Assembly: GCA_021783175.1 (NCBI GenBank)
Contig: JAJXUF010000042.1
Coordinates: 1-24,612, forward strand
Direction: 5' to 3'
Length of the DNA: 24,612 nt
From: Pseudomonadota bacterium
Lineage (GTDB): Bacteria; Pseudomonadota; Gammaproteobacteria; Acidiferrobacterales; UBA6901
Numbering within the stretch: the first letter of the stretch is position 1; every line of letters starts with the position of its first letter. The notes beneath the pieces are model-generated. The model was given only the letters and a program-made list of their open reading frames with translations, was not told where the DNA came from and did no database searches. Of the stretch, positions 8,070 through 16,136 are shown in pieces. The position numbers and the translations under genes were made by a program.

Positions 8070-8215
8070 CGTTGAAGGACCATACAGCGCGCAGATCTTC
8101 GGTCAGTTGTGCCTCATCAATTCAATCGGTATCCTGGGCGGAAACCGGTGCAGCGGGCGATCTTCACGTGCCAGGCGTGAAGTGTAAATTATAAATAAGC
8201 GGGGGAGTAAAGGCG

Positions 8216-8596
8216 GTGACCAAGCGCAGAGTGCTGGACAGCGTTACGACGCTTCCGGCTACAATTCGTCATGACGTGGTGCATATCGGCAATCTCAAGG
8301 GACGGGATAATTATGTTGTGCATGGAGAGGTGCAGGGTAATGCGGATATAGACGGCATGGTCATGCTCGGCCCAAGCTGCAAATGGTGCGGCAACATCAT
8401 CGCGGATGTCGTTGTGGTAAAGGGTCTAGTAGTGGGCAATATCACCGCTCGATTTAAGGTGGAACTACGTGGTTCTGCGCAGGTCCAGGGTGACCTGCAA
8501 AGTCCTCTGATTGCTGTCGCGGAGGGGGCTGTCGTGCAGGGACACATTAGTCAGGACAGCGTGATCACACACTTTCAGGATCGGCGTTCTCATTAG
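8216..8596 (+). CDS. Bactofilin B
   Basis: A second, 126-residue bactofilin-domain protein, starting at a GTG with GGGGGAG 8 bases before it. The beta-helix rungs are visible as repeated glycine turns (HGEVQGNADIDG, GLVVGNITA, SAQVQGDLQSP, AEGAVVQGH). It lacks the basic, hydrophobic N-terminus of the first bactofilin, so it may be the soluble partner in a mixed filament; this division of labour is inference. It ends convergent with pyrE, 25 bases away. Confidence 0.85.
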   Translation: MTKRRVLDSVTTLPATIRHDVVHIGNLKGRDNYVVHGEVQGNADIDGMVMLGPSCKWCGNIIADVVVVKGLVVGNITARFKVELRGSAQVQGDLQSPLIAVAEGAVVQGHISQDSVITHFQDRRSH

Positions 8597-8621
8597 CGCA
8601 AGCGTCGGCGTTCCGGTCCGC

Positions 8622-9266
8622 TCAGGCGCCATAGCTATCGCGGTAGGCGCGCACCGCCTGCAGATGTGGCAGCGTTTCATGATTCCCGGAAAGATATGTG
8701 ATCAGCGTTTCAAGAGTAACGATGCTCGCGACTCGTATGTCATAGCGTGCTTCGACTTCTGCTACGGCAGAGACATTTCCAGTTCCGCGCTCCTGGCGGT
8801 TCAGTGCGATAACCACCCCGGCCATGCTTGCGCCGGCGCGTTTGATGATGTCAGCAGACTCGCCGATTGACAGTCCTGCAGAGATGACATCGTCGACGAC
8901 TAGTACCCGTCCGTTCAAGGCGGAACCTACAATGATCCCCCCCTCGGCGTGGTCCTTCGCTTCCTTGCGATTGAAGGCGTAAGGGACGTCGCGCCCATGC
9001 TGGTCGGCCAGCGCGATGGCCGTCGCTGCGACTAGCGGAATGCCCTTATATGCGGGTCCGTAAAGCATGTCGAACTCAAGACCGGAATCCACAATTGCAT
9101 GGGCATAGAAACGGCCGAGCTGCGCCAACCGTCCGCCAGTATTGAAGAGTCCGGTATTAAAGAAATACGGACTGCGGCGACCTGATTTCAGCGTGAAATC
9201 GCCAAAACGTAGTGCGCCGGCGCCGATAGCAAAATCCAAGAATTCCTTTTGGTAGCTGCGGATCAT
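8622..9266 (-). CDS. pyrE: Orotate phosphoribosyltransferase
   Basis: PyrE joins orotate to PRPP giving orotidine 5'-phosphate in pyrimidine synthesis. The 214-residue protein has the normal length and the PRPP-binding motif [12 protein letters not shown] (120-131) with the paired aspartates D125 and D126, plus the N-terminal [12 protein letters not shown] block, the [10 protein letters not shown] segment and the catalytic-loop stretch [11 protein letters not shown]. One oddity: the residue after SAG is Leu132, where the phosphate-binding loop usually has Thr. GAGGT lies just before the ATG. The pyrB/pyrC' genes of the same pathway are at the far right of the window, not linked. Confidence 0.95.
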   Translation of the reverse strand: MIRSYQKEFLDFAIGAGALRFGDFTLKSGRRSPYFFNTGLFNTGGRLAQLGRFYAHAIVDSGLEFDMLYGPAYKGIPLVAATAIALADQHGRDVPYAFNRKEAKDHAEGGIIVGSALNGRVLVVDDVISAGLSIGESADIIKRAGASMAGVVIALNRQERGTGNVSAVAEVEARYDIRVASIVTLETLITYLSGNHETLPHLQAVRAYRDSYGA

Positions 9267-9336
9267 TTGACCTCATTGGCAACATGCATAGATTTGCTGG
9301 TGCCTGGCGATTATAACCAGTCGCCGATCCAAATTA

Positions 9337-10089
9337 TCAGAAGAAAAACGGGGAAGAGTCGATATCTAGGGTGCCGGCAATCCGGCCGTCGGGTCGTTGC
9401 AAAGCCAGGATGACATCTTTGTATCGGCACTGTAGGGGAATGAAGGCGAAATCGGCCGCCTTCTTGCCGTGATCTTTAAGAAAAGCGTCCAAAAGCTTCG
9501 CGTTTTTCGGCGCCCAGCGAATCATCTCTTCTGGTTTTATCGCGTGCTTGAATACAATTTGCATATTTGACTGCGTGAGCGGCTCGTACCGATTGCCGAG
9601 CATGTACAGTAGCCTGCCGGAGAAGGCTGCTCGCGTTTCGAATCGGATGCGCGTCTTCTTGTTTTTCGGGAGGCGAACAAAGGCATAGGCGGGCGAAGAA
9701 GTAGCGTGTTGCAGGAACTGTTTGGCCCCCTCTCCGGCAAGAACCGTCTCGGGGCTGCTCAATGAATAAAAGGCGCTATCGGCGTAAACTATCAGCGCCG
9801 GGCGTTGGCTGTGGACAATCCAAGTCCCCCAGCTGAGAGCGACAAGCTGCAAGGCGGCGATAATGCCAAGATCCAGCTTAAGGCCGCGTTTTCCGGGTCG
9901 GAAGATGATGAGCGTGAGCACCGGCCCAAGCACAATGTCGACGCCGGTTATTATCCTTATCCCCTGCCAGCCCCCGTCCGCCGCGAAGAATGGTTGTGGG
10001 TACCAGACAAATATGACTAGGTAGAGCAACGCGATGTAAATTGCGGCGCTAATACCGAAATGTATCAGGAATGCTTTTAATCGGGTCAT
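9337..10089 (-). CDS. TfpX/TfpZ-family type IV pilin accessory protein
   Basis: The 250-residue protein has three hydrophobic helices in the first 95 residues (about 8-30, 45-62 and 74-92) and a soluble C-terminal domain. The stretch LVIFVWYPQPFF followed by DGGWQG and GVDIVLGPVLTLIIF is characteristic of the TfpX/TfpZ family, whose members in Pseudomonas are encoded beside pilA and help specific pilins assemble. Here no pilin gene is adjacent; the pilT and pilU motor genes are about 10 kb away. It lies on the same strand upstream of pyrE with a gap of 70 bases, and divergent from the exonuclease III gene. Confidence 0.8.
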   Translation of the reverse strand: MTRLKAFLIHFGISAAIYIALLYLVIFVWYPQPFFAADGGWQGIRIITGVDIVLGPVLTLIIFRPGKRGLKLDLGIIAALQLVALSWGTWIVHSQRPALIVYADSAFYSLSSPETVLAGEGAKQFLQHATSSPAYAFVRLPKNKKTRIRFETRAAFSGRLLYMLGNRYEPLTQSNMQIVFKHAIKPEEMIRWAPKNAKLLDAFLKDHGKKAADFAFIPLQCRYKDVILALQRPDGRIAGTLDIDSSPFFF

Positions 10090-10109
10090 GTTGTCCAGTT
10101 GAGTGATAT

Positions 10110-10137
10110 CTGAAAATTACCTGACTCTCTTTATAAA
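10110..10137 (+). promoter_or_regulatory. Candidate promoter of exonuclease III, possibly leaderless
   Basis: TATAAA at 10132-10137 is preceded, after 16 bases, by CTGAAA at 10110-10115, a four-of-six match to TTGACA. Transcription would start about at the A of the ATG at 10144, which has no ribosome binding site in front of it, so the message could be leaderless. Confidence 0.35.
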
Positions 10138-10143
10138 ATTAGA

Positions 10144-10917
10144 ATGAAAATTATCAGCGTCAATGTCAACGGAATCCGATCTGCGGCCAACAAGGGCTTT
10201 TTCACCTGGTTGTCACGCCAGGGCGCAGACGTCGTCTGCATACAAGAGGTGAAAGCCCAGGACGAGCAGTTGACCGATGCAATGCGCTCACCGCAAAGGT
10301 TTCACGGTTTGTTCAGCTTTGCGGAAAAGAAGGGCTACGCAGGGGTGGGCCTATATGCACGAAAGGCGCCCGATAGAGTGCATAAGGGTTTTGGCTCAGG
10401 TGAACACGATGGCGAGGGCCGCTACGTGCAGGCTGACTTCGGCAAGCTCAGTATTGTTTCTCTCTATCTTCCTTCCGGTTCTGCGGGTCCCCATCGGCAG
10501 GATTCGAAATACCGCTTCATGGATCTCTTCCTGCCGCATCTGCGCAAGCTTCGGCGCGATGGGCGCGAATATATTCTGTGCGGAGACTGGAATATCGCGC
10601 ACAAGGAAATTGATCTCAAGAATTGGCGCAGCAACCAGAAAAACTCAGGGTTCCTTCCGCAAGAACGGGCATGGCTTTCTCAGGTTTTTGACGAGCTCGG
10701 GTGGGTGGATGTTTTCCGCACGCTCAATGCCAAGCCTGATCAATATACCTGGTGGTCGAACCGTGGTCAGGCGTGGGCCAAAAACGTCGGGTGGCGCATC
10801 GATTATCAAATTGCCACGCCGGGAATTGCAGGCAGGGCATACAAGGAGCGCATCTATAAAGACAGGCGCTTTTCTGATCATGCCCCGCTGATCATCGATT
10901 ACGATTTCAACTTTTGA
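10144..10917 (+). CDS. xthA: Exodeoxyribonuclease III (AP endonuclease)
   Basis: ExoIII cleaves DNA at abasic sites and degrades 3' ends during base-excision repair. The 257-residue protein shows the whole catalytic set of the endonuclease/exonuclease/phosphatase fold: N7 in the opening IISVNVNGIRS, E35 in CIQEVKA, the YLPSG strand, D148 and N150 in GDWNIAH, D220, and the closing S-D245-H246-A-P. Length and motifs are standard. The ATG lacks a visible ribosome binding site. It stands alone, divergent from the pilin accessory gene. Confidence 0.95.
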   Translation: MKIISVNVNGIRSAANKGFFTWLSRQGADVVCIQEVKAQDEQLTDAMRSPQRFHGLFSFAEKKGYAGVGLYARKAPDRVHKGFGSGEHDGEGRYVQADFGKLSIVSLYLPSGSAGPHRQDSKYRFMDLFLPHLRKLRRDGREYILCGDWNIAHKEIDLKNWRSNQKNSGFLPQERAWLSQVFDELGWVDVFRTLNAKPDQYTWWSNRGQAWAKNVGWRIDYQIATPGIAGRAYKERIYKDRRFSDHAPLIIDYDFNF

Positions 10918-11082
10918 TCGCCACTTTGCATTGACTCCGCCATCCGCCAGGAAACTGGATGCGGACGTGCAGATAAGCTTGTCGACGCCGGCGTCCGGCC
11001 AGGAGACCGCGGTGCCGCAATTGGTTGGTGGCCTATCACCAGGAGTAATCCGGTGACATTCCTGGAATAGCCTCGCAGAGGT

Positions 11083-11088
11083 TATAAT
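11083..11088 (+). promoter_or_regulatory. Candidate -10 box of the glutaredoxin gene
   Basis: A perfect TATAAT stands about 48 bases before the glutaredoxin ATG. No good -35 was found at 16-18 bases upstream (best TTCCTG at 11059-11064), so the promoter is only partly supported. Confidence 0.4.
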
Positions 11089-11135
11089 GCAGCTGTTTCT
11101 TCAGACATGTTGCAGACCAGCATATAGGAATTCAC

Positions 11136-11414
11136 ATGACGCGCGTCAAAGTTTACAGCACTGGCACCTGTCCGATCTGCGAAAAGGCGAAAGGCGCACT
11201 CAAGCGGTGGAACGTGCCCTTTGAAGAGGTGCGTATCGATCTGGACGGAAGTGCCATGCGCGAGTTTTCGCGGGTGACTAACGGCGCACGCACCGTCCCG
11301 CAAATCATCATCGACGGCAAGTGCATCGGCGGTTTTAGCGAATTGACCGAGCTCCACATGGATGGTGAACTGCATGCACTTGTGGCGCAGGAAGGCGGCG
11401 AGTCAGCTCACTGA
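11136..11414 (+). CDS. Glutaredoxin (GrxC-like)
   Basis: A 92-residue thioredoxin-fold protein with a glutaredoxin active site C12-P-I-C15 near the N-terminus, the cis-proline segment TVPQI and the glutathione-binding GGFSEL motif. Glutaredoxins reduce disulfides and glutathione adducts with electrons from glutathione. The active site has Ile where the common motif CPYC has Tyr. AGGA lies 7 bases before the ATG, and a TATAAT box lies upstream. The downstream transporter gene is convergent, so this is likely monocistronic. Confidence 0.92.
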   Translation: MTRVKVYSTGTCPICEKAKGALKRWNVPFEEVRIDLDGSAMREFSRVTNGARTVPQIIIDGKCIGGFSELTELHMDGELHALVAQEGGESAH

Positions 11415-11531
11415 CCGGCGATGGGCAGGTATGGTACGGCCGAAGCTTGCCAGCCAGTCACTTCGCAGGACTCTTGGCAGATAACGATTACCGATCCCCG
11501 GCGCACGGGCAGTTGGCTGGTAGCGCTGTTT

Positions 11532-13112
11532 TTAGGAAATGGGCTTCGAGTTTTGCGGTGTCTGCCGTGCGCGCGCCACCCCGATGGCTGCAACGGCCAG
11601 TCCTGCAAGTACGGCGAAGATCGTGACGCCAAGCAACTCGATCCAGTCCCCGATTTCATGCGGCTGAAAGACGCTGATTAGCGGGCTAACGAGTTGGAAG
11701 CCGGTTCCAGGCCTATGGTGCATGGAGGCGAAGGCTTCCAGAGTGGCCACAGATAGAGCTGCCAGCGCAAATGCGAACAGTCCGCCGCCTAGGGCGCGCA
11801 CAATGATCGCAGGTTTACCGAGAGCGCGTGCCGGAGCGGATGCAAGCGCTTCCAGGTCCGGTTCGCGCAAACCCAGTGGCGAGATACGTTGCAGCAACAG
11901 CAGTCCGGGAATGCCGACCAAAATCGTGAACAGAAAGAAATCGCGCCAGCCTAGGGCGTCAACCATGACCCCGGTGACCGGCCCTGCAAGGATGCGCGGT
12001 AAAGCGAACAGGCTGGAAAATAGCGCGTACTGCGTCGCAGAATACTGTTTTTGTGTCATTCGCAGCAGTAATACGCTGAACGCACCCGCGGCCATTCCCG
12101 TAGCAAGGCTTTCGAAGCCCATGGCCCCGTACATTGCCCAGCGATTCACGCCCAGCATTGCTACCAGGACGTAGCCGAAGTTAGATAGCAGCTGCACAAT
12201 GCCGAATAGCCAGAGCGCATTGCCGAGGCCCAGCACCGTGGTTAGCGTTCCTCCAAGAAAGGTTCCGGTGAGGGTGGCGCCAAGCCCGATGGATGCGGTT
12301 GCTACGCCCACGTCGAAATCGTTGAATCCAACCTGAACAAGGAAAGGTCGCACCAATGCACCGGCAAGATTGTCGGCAAGTTTGTAAAATATCAGGAATG
12401 CCAGCAGCTCCACCGCGCGCTGTCTTGCCAGGAATCCCAGGAGCGGCTCCCACGCCGCGGCGCGCAGGGACCGCGGTTCGCGGGTTGTGTCCACATGCGG
12501 TGTCGGCGCAAGCCAGGTAATGGCCATCATTGGCAAATACAGTGCGGCAACGACGCAGAACATAACTGACCAAGACCAAAGTCCGGCAAGCGTGATGGTC
12601 AGGCCACCGGCCACGAACATGGCGGCTCGGTATATGGCGATACGTGCTCCGACCGCAATTCCCTGTTCCTCGGGGCGAAGCACCTCCACAGCGTAGGCGT
12701 CGATTGCGATATCCTGGCTTGCAGATGCGAAGGCGATAGCGAGCGTCAGCGCGCCGATCATCCACATCACTTCCGGGTGAGTGGCGACCCCGCCAAGAGC
12801 CAGTGTGGCCAACAGCAGCGCCACTTGCCATAGCAACGTCCACCCCAGCTTGTGACCCAGCCTCGTAATCGGCAGATGGTAACGGTCAATGAGAGGGGAC
12901 CACAGAAATTTGAAGCTCCACGGTGCCTGCGCGAGCGTAAAAAGACCGATGATTTTGATGTCGACGCCTTCGCGCGCAAGCCAGGTGGGAATTGCGATCC
13001 ATACCAGGCCAAGCGGCAGCCCGGAAGAGAAGGACAGCAGGCCCACTGCGGCGGTTCTGCGGCTGCGCAGTGCCAGCCACACGGCGCGCAAGGCGCGCGG
13101 TCGATCAGCCAT
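11532..13112 (-). CDS. AmpG-like major-facilitator transporter (muropeptide permease family)
   Basis: A 526-residue membrane protein with at least 12 hydrophobic helices. The N-terminal FSSGLPLGLVW segment, followed by a REGVDIKIIGLFTLAQAPWSFKFLWSPLIDRY-type stretch (in residues 28-78), is the signature of the AmpG family, which imports GlcNAc-anhydromuramyl peptides for cell-wall recycling. The extra C-terminal helices after residue 430 agree with the 14-helix design of AmpG. Substrate is inferred from family only; no beta-lactamase or recycling gene is nearby. The ATG is not preceded by a strong ribosome binding site. It converges with the glutaredoxin gene. Confidence 0.8.
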   Translation of the reverse strand: MADRPRALRAVWLALRSRRTAAVGLLSFSSGLPLGLVWIAIPTWLAREGVDIKIIGLFTLAQAPWSFKFLWSPLIDRYHLPITRLGHKLGWTLLWQVALLLATLALGGVATHPEVMWMIGALTLAIAFASASQDIAIDAYAVEVLRPEEQGIAVGARIAIYRAAMFVAGGLTITLAGLWSWSVMFCVVAALYLPMMAITWLAPTPHVDTTREPRSLRAAAWEPLLGFLARQRAVELLAFLIFYKLADNLAGALVRPFLVQVGFNDFDVGVATASIGLGATLTGTFLGGTLTTVLGLGNALWLFGIVQLLSNFGYVLVAMLGVNRWAMYGAMGFESLATGMAAGAFSVLLLRMTQKQYSATQYALFSSLFALPRILAGPVTGVMVDALGWRDFFLFTILVGIPGLLLLQRISPLGLREPDLEALASAPARALGKPAIIVRALGGGLFAFALAALSVATLEAFASMHHRPGTGFQLVSPLISVFQPHEIGDWIELLGVTIFAVLAGLAVAAIGVARARQTPQNSKPIS

Positions 13113-13869
13113 GGGTGATCAGCAGAGGCTGAGTGGCGTTCGCGACGCTATAGTTTGTGGCATGAGTGCCAGAACTGCGCGGTCGGTTCTTATAGCTCAT
13201 GTGGGTCCGGAGGAAAAACAAGGTGTTTTGTACCATTCGTGCCCTGCCAAGTAAATTGGCCGGCGAGAGTGACGGGTCGCCGAACGACTGCCTCATGGGT
13301 TAGCGCATGAGCAAGAGAGACGTCTTTTGCGCGGCGGCTGGCATCGCGCACGACGAACCCGGTCGGCCACTGCCCTGGACAAAGCCCCCAAGTTAATTGC
13401 CCTCTGGGTAAAGCCATGCCAAGGCGTTTCAGCGGCCGAGTTCTTGTTCCAGCTAGCGTTCCTCTCGGATGACATGAGCAGGATTGCCTTGATCTCCTTG
13501 TTCGCTGGCTGACGATCAAATCGAGTCGTCCAGCACAAAGTGCACCTGGACGAAGCCGGTGTCTTTCGTGATCGTTTGCCAAAGGATCTGTATCGGTGGC
13601 GTGCTTGAGAGTCCCGTGTTGACCCTGGCCGCCGGAGCACCGGAAACGCGAGCCGTCGATTTGCGCCAAAGCTACTTGCTGAGCGTGGGTAGTACCGAGT
13701 ATCGGATGGTCTTGTTCGCTTGTTTGTATCGTCTCGCTCTATTCCAGGAAGCAGAACCGGGTGCGCCGCGGACAGCAATATTCCCGCCGCCAAGGCTGCG
13801 TTTGGCATGACCCTTGCTTCCCTTTAGATCGAAGCGATTTCGATGCTGTTTCATCGAAGCGGGGGACTT
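13113..13869. other. 757-base stretch without a convincing gene
   Basis: Between the AmpG-like gene and the Sel1-repeat gene. Several open frames exist on both strands (longest about 170 codons on the minus strand, 13293-13808), but they are rich in Arg, Ser, Thr and Cys, lack recognisable domains and overlap one another. On the minus strand the frame starting at 13808 opens with a signal-peptide-like run (MPNAALAAGILLSAAHPVLL), and another frame ends near 13516 with a protein-like stretch (ITKDTGFVQVHFVLDDSI) before a stop, so a frameshifted small secreted-protein pseudogene is conceivable. No tRNA, repeat array or IS end was seen here. Confidence 0.4.
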
Positions 13870-14655
13870 ATGAGCCTGACTAAGAATCCAATGTGTGTAA
13901 CTACTTACTCACGGTTAAAGCAACTGTTGTCGACCGCCGGCGCTATCAGTTTCGACCTATTTCTGGTGCTGGGGCTGACTCTGACTCTAGGTAGTCCTGT
14001 GGTACGGGCATCCGATGGACCACTCATGTCTGGCAGCGTCACGTTGCCTGTGGCGACCTTCAATCTGTCGGGTAACGCCGGACTCGATGAACAAGCGCTC
14101 GTCGAATTTAATCACGGTCATCACGATCGGGCGGCACAGCTGTGGCGTGTGCTGGCGGAGGACGGGGATAGGGATGCTCAATACGCGCTCGGGTCTTTGT
14201 ACTTTAGTGGCGACATTCAAGCCGGCGTAGACCGCAACCTGGAAACCGCTGCAACCTGGTACAGACGGGCCGCCAGACAGGGACATATTGCCGCCCAGTA
14301 CAATCTGGGGATCCTGTATGCCAGTGGCATGGGAGTGCCGCACGATATGGGCCAAGCCGCCTACTGGTGGCGGCTCGCCGCGATTCAGGGGCACACCCAG
14401 GCTCAATTCAATTTGGGGCTGTTGTACGCTCAGGGCAGCGGCGTGGCCGTCAATCCGGCGGAGGCGGTGCGCTGGTGGGGAGTGGCGGCCGAGCATGGTT
14501 ACGCGCCGGCCCAGTTTAATTTGGGCCTCATGTATATGATGGGAGATGGTGTCAGAGAAAGCCGGATCGAGGCCGTCCGACTGTGGCAGCTGTCTGCCAA
14601 GCAGGGTTTTGGTCAGGCGATTCAAGTTCTGGCAACTATGAAAGGCACGGAATAA
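13870..14655 (+). CDS. Secreted Sel1-repeat (SLR/TPR-like) protein
   Basis: The 261-residue product has an N-terminal hydrophobic segment (about residues 25-43) that looks like a signal peptide or membrane anchor, and four consecutive Sel1-like repeats of 36-38 residues covering about 100-250. Each repeat has the A-x-Y/F-x-L-G-x-L/M-Y ... A-x-x-W-x-x-x-A-A-x-x-G pattern. Such alpha-solenoids mediate protein contacts in the envelope. The start at 13870 is preferred over an in-frame ATG at 13843 because CGGGGGA lies 4 bases before it. No partner is suggested by the neighbours. Confidence 0.85.
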   Translation: MSLTKNPMCVTTYSRLKQLLSTAGAISFDLFLVLGLTLTLGSPVVRASDGPLMSGSVTLPVATFNLSGNAGLDEQALVEFNHGHHDRAAQLWRVLAEDGDRDAQYALGSLYFSGDIQAGVDRNLETAATWYRRAARQGHIAAQYNLGILYASGMGVPHDMGQAAYWWRLAAIQGHTQAQFNLGLLYAQGSGVAVNPAEAVRWWGVAAEHGYAPAQFNLGLMYMMGDGVRESRIEAVRLWQLSAKQGFGQAIQVLATMKGTE

Positions 14656-14728
14656 TCGGGATTCGTCGTCAATCTGTCTGGCTTTACGCGTAAAAACAAT
14701 AAGTTAAATCCTGTTCTTAACCTTTCCA

Positions 14729-14760
14729 TCCGGCAGTGGTGCATGTGCACCACTGCCGGA
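14729..14760 (+). terminator. Perfect 15-bp-stem palindrome, probable terminator hairpin
   Basis: The 32 bases are self-complementary apart from a two-base centre: TCCGGCAGTGGTGCA pairs with TGCACCACTGCCGGA. It follows the Sel1-repeat stop codon by about 75 bases. There is no T run directly after it; a run of six T lies 17 bases downstream (14777-14782). A terminator is the simplest reading, but a protein-binding palindrome ahead of the next gene is also possible. Confidence 0.5.
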
Positions 14761-14905
14761 CGGCCTTGCCTGCACCTTTTTTCGGGTTGCGGTTCTTCGC
14801 GGTTCGCAGCAAAATGAGGCGCGCTACTAGAAAAGACGACAATTACGTCTGCGCATCTTCCATTCAAATTAGCTTTCCACCGAATAACTTAGTGAGGAGA
14901 AGGAA

Positions 14906-15952
14906 ATGACAATTAAGCCTATTACGCGATACGGCGCAGTATTCGCCGTCGCGCTTGCCATCTTGGGGTGGTGCACAAACGCGGTAGCGTCCGAGAAGTA
15001 CGGTGTCTTCGAACGCATTCTCGACGCCTCGGGCACCTTTGATCAGACGACGGCGGCGCTTGAGCAAAGCCTAGCCGGATCGAATTTTGTGCTGCACGCC
15101 AAGGAAGACTTGGCGGTACCGGGCAATGTTCAACAGGCGCGGGTGTACATCCTGACCTCTCCGACATACGAAGATGCGGCCAAGGATATGGCTCCAAACA
15201 CGATCTCCGCGCAGATTCTGCGTGTTGCCGTCTACACCTATGGCCCTGGGAGAAAGACCCAAATCGACATGGCAAACCCCGTCGCACTCGCGATGGTGTA
15301 CTACGCCGGCACAAAGCAGTATCCGCAATTGATTGCGGCGGCCAAGACGGTTTCGCAGCAAATCCAGGACGTCGTTGCCAAGATTCCCGGCACGCCCGTG
15401 ACTGTACAGCTTCCGCCTACGCGCTCTGAGAGTGATCTGAATAGCTTCGACGGTGATGGTCCGGCCAAGATGATGGCCAAGTGGCGCAACTGGAGTGAAA
15501 GCCAAGATACCGTCTACAAGACCAATGCCGACGATTTCGCGGCGACCGTGGCCAAGGTGGAAGCCTCGCTAAAGGCAAGCAAGGACAAGGGGTCGGATAA
15601 TCCGTCCGGCTGGCGCCTGGTTGCCAAGATCCCCGTAGGTACTAACGCGGTATGGTTCGGAATCACCAACACCTATACCGAAAGCAAGTGCATCCGTATC
15701 AATTCCGATTTCCGTAGCACGGGCAAGTCCAAGGATGCGCCTTATCCGGGTGTGGACCATGCACCGGCGCTGCCACTTGAGGTGCTGGTCATCAACAATG
15801 GCAAGCATGTACAGGTGGCGCAGTACGGCGAGATGTGGCGCATGCAGCTCTACTTCTGGGATTCGGGCTATCTAGCATTTGCCAAGAATACGCTGATCCC
15901 CAATACCATTTTCGGATCAATCGATACCGCATTGACGGCCTCAAGCAAGTAA
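14906..15952 (+). CDS. Secreted protein of unknown function, 348 residues
   Basis: I do not recognise this protein with certainty. It opens with a standard signal peptide (charged start, then AVFAVALAILGW, cleavage probably near AVAS-E). Residues 35-165 resemble the DUF302 fold in pattern (TFDQTTAALEQSL..GSNFVL, then strand-helix alternation), a weak similarity. A polar linker around 175-225 precedes a C-terminal domain rich in aromatic residues and beta strands (GWRLVAKIPV, AVWFGITNTY, MWRMQLYFWDSGYLAF). One cysteine lies in the signal peptide and one in the mature part. The ribosome binding site GAGGAGAAGGAA is very strong and the gene ends in a textbook terminator, so it looks well expressed and monocistronic. 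Confidence 0.8.
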   Translation: MTIKPITRYGAVFAVALAILGWCTNAVASEKYGVFERILDASGTFDQTTAALEQSLAGSNFVLHAKEDLAVPGNVQQARVYILTSPTYEDAAKDMAPNTISAQILRVAVYTYGPGRKTQIDMANPVALAMVYYAGTKQYPQLIAAAKTVSQQIQDVVAKIPGTPVTVQLPPTRSESDLNSFDGDGPAKMMAKWRNWSESQDTVYKTNADDFAATVAKVEASLKASKDKGSDNPSGWRLVAKIPVGTNAVWFGITNTYTESKCIRINSDFRSTGKSKDAPYPGVDHAPALPLEVLVINNGKHVQVAQYGEMWRMQLYFWDSGYLAFAKNTLIPNTIFGSIDTALTASSK

Positions 15953-15984
15953 GCTGTCGGCGACTAGCTGCATCTTTAAAATTG

Positions 15985-16020
15985 AGGGCCGGAGAGAAAA
16001 CTCTCCGGCCCTTTTATTTT
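15985..16020 (+). terminator. Rho-independent terminator
   Basis: A perfect 11-bp GC-rich stem, GGGCCGGAGAG (15986-15996) with CTCTCCGGCCC (16001-16011), plus one flanking A-T pair, an AAAA loop and the tail TTTTATTTT. It ends the transcript of the 348-residue secreted protein gene. Confidence 0.95.
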
Positions 16021-16136
16021 GGCGCAATGTTTGGTGCGCGGCTTGGCTGCAGCCGGTAATTCGCCGGCAGTGGAGGCGCAGGCTTGCCATATCAGGGATG
16101 CTGCGATCGATGTCCGACAAGATCGTAGCGCTGCGG

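Noticed and set aside
13293..13808. 171-codon minus-strand frame as a real gene
   Set aside because: Arg/Ser/Thr-rich and lacking any domain; overlaps equally poor frames. Kept only as a possible decayed gene.
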